Source: Thermoanaerobaculia bacterium (lineage in GTDB: Bacteria > Acidobacteriota > Thermoanaerobaculia > Gp7-AA8). Taken from it: 5,126 bases of DNA. The DNA lies in the NCBI GenBank assembly GCA_023700825.1, contig JAMPYE010000361.1, positions 1-5,126 of the forward strand, given 5' to 3'. Below, in pieces: positions 4,665 through 5,126 of the stretch. The number at the start of each line of letters is the position of its first letter. The first letter of the stretch is position 1. The notes under the pieces were generated by a model. That model searched no databases, was not told the DNA's origin, and saw only the letters and a program-made list of their open reading frames with translations. The position numbers were made by a program, and so were the translations under genes.

Positions 4665-5126
4665 ATGAGGCGATTTCTCGCCGCCGCGGTTCAGATGACC
4701 TCGACCGAGGATCGCGCGCGGAACCTCGACGAGGCGATGGCGCTGGTCGATCGCGCGGTCGAACGGGGCGCGGAGTTCGTCGCCCTGCCCGAGAACGTCG
4801 ACATGATCGGGCCGCAGGGAACGAAGGTCGAATCCGCCGAACCGCTCGACGGCCCGACCTTCGCGCTCTTCAAGGCGAAGGCGAAGGAGAAGAAGATCTG
4901 GCTGCTCGCAGGCTCGATCGCCGAAACCTCGCTGCTGCCGGGGAAGGCGCGCAATACGTCGGCGCTGTTCAACCCCGACGGAAAACGCGTCGCGGTCTAT
5001 CGCAAGATCCACCTGTTCGACGTCGACCTCGCCGACGGCACGCGCTTCCGGGAAAGCGACGTCGTCGAGCCGGGCGCCGACGTCATCATCGCGAAGACGA
5101 AGCTCGCGACGTTCGGGCTCTCGATC
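4665..5126 (+). CDS. Nitrilase-superfamily carbon-nitrogen hydrolase (3' end outside window)
   Basis: The frame from ATG at 4665 is open to the window end, giving 154 residues of a protein usually about 260-290 long. It starts MRRFLAAAVQMTSTEDRARN, the typical first strand of the family. The catalytic glutamate is seen as Glu43 in FVALPENVDMIG (38-49). The catalytic lysine is Lys114 in VYRKIHLFDVD (111-121). ESDVVEPGAD (130-139) is the usual following segment, and AKTKLATFGLSI ends exactly where the family normally has the nucleophilic Cys of a GxxICYD-type motif, so that residue lies just beyond the edge. YRKIHLFDVD and the ALPEN context resemble Nit1/Nit2-type amidases (deaminated glutathione or omega-amidase activity) more than true nitrilases. 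That subfamily call is inference. No ribosome site precedes the start. Confidence 0.9.
   Translation, partial: MRRFLAAAVQMTSTEDRARNLDEAMALVDRAVERGAEFVALPENVDMIGPQGTKVESAEPLDGPTFALFKAKAKEKKIWLLAGSIAETSLLPGKARNTSALFNPDGKRVAVYRKIHLFDVDLADGTRFRESDVVEPGADVIIAKTKLATFGLSI

Noticed and set aside
3646..4668. + strand open frame (340 codons) across the hypothetical and thioesterase genes
   Set aside because: It spans two well-supported - strand genes and the gap between them, its composition is that of an antisense shadow, and it overlaps the divergent promoter and the amidase start.

Overview
The window is GC-rich, with coding strands dominated by G/C third positions. It has short intergenic gaps, mostly weak Shine-Dalgarno sequences and some GTG starts. 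Gene content (a MoeB/ThiF-rhodanese fusion, DUF2752, DUF3465, a YbgC-type thioesterase, a nitrilase-family amidase) suggests a free-living, high-GC, probably Gram-negative bacterium. The conserved hypothetical opening MITGFNTDIKHNEKVYH is a type I associate with Acidobacteriota and deltaproteobacterial-type genomes, so an Acidobacteriota-like origin is my best guess. It is not proven by this sequence. No mobile element, tRNA, rRNA or CRISPR array was seen.

Layout, left to right. (1) 1-405, + strand: 3' part of a small DUF2752 membrane protein. (2) 406-588: an intergenic region between convergent genes, almost wholly made of GGCGAGA/GGCGATGA heptad-octad repeats. The repeats switch strand in the middle and can fold into a stem of about 24 bp. 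(3) 586-4050, - strand: four genes in a row, with gaps of 28, 49 and 67 bases. In transcription order they are a conserved hypothetical protein (4050-3346), a MoeB/ThiF-rhodanese sulfur-carrier activating enzyme (3278-2157), a membrane-anchored DUF3465 protein (2107-1586) and a secreted TIM-barrel, glycoside-hydrolase-like protein (1557-586). They could be one operon. (4) 4051-4140: a gap with a T-tract on the - strand, holding either a weak terminator or a promoter. (5) 4141-4587, - strand: a hotdog-fold acyl-CoA thioesterase. (6) 4588-4664: a 77-base divergent promoter region with extended -10-like elements close to both start codons. (7) 4665-5126, + strand: 5' part of a nitrilase-superfamily C-N hydrolase, cut by the window edge just before the expected catalytic cysteine.

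How the genes work together: the ThiF-rhodanese enzyme would adenylate and sulfurate a small sulfur-carrier protein (MoaD/ThiS/CysO type), but no carrier gene is in the window. The two downstream genes encode exported or membrane-tethered proteins with no evident link to sulfur transfer, so the cluster does not point to one known pathway. The thioesterase and the amidase are divergent housekeeping or salvage enzymes. The least explained parts are the strand-switching repeat block, the secreted TIM-barrel protein and the conserved hypothetical gene.
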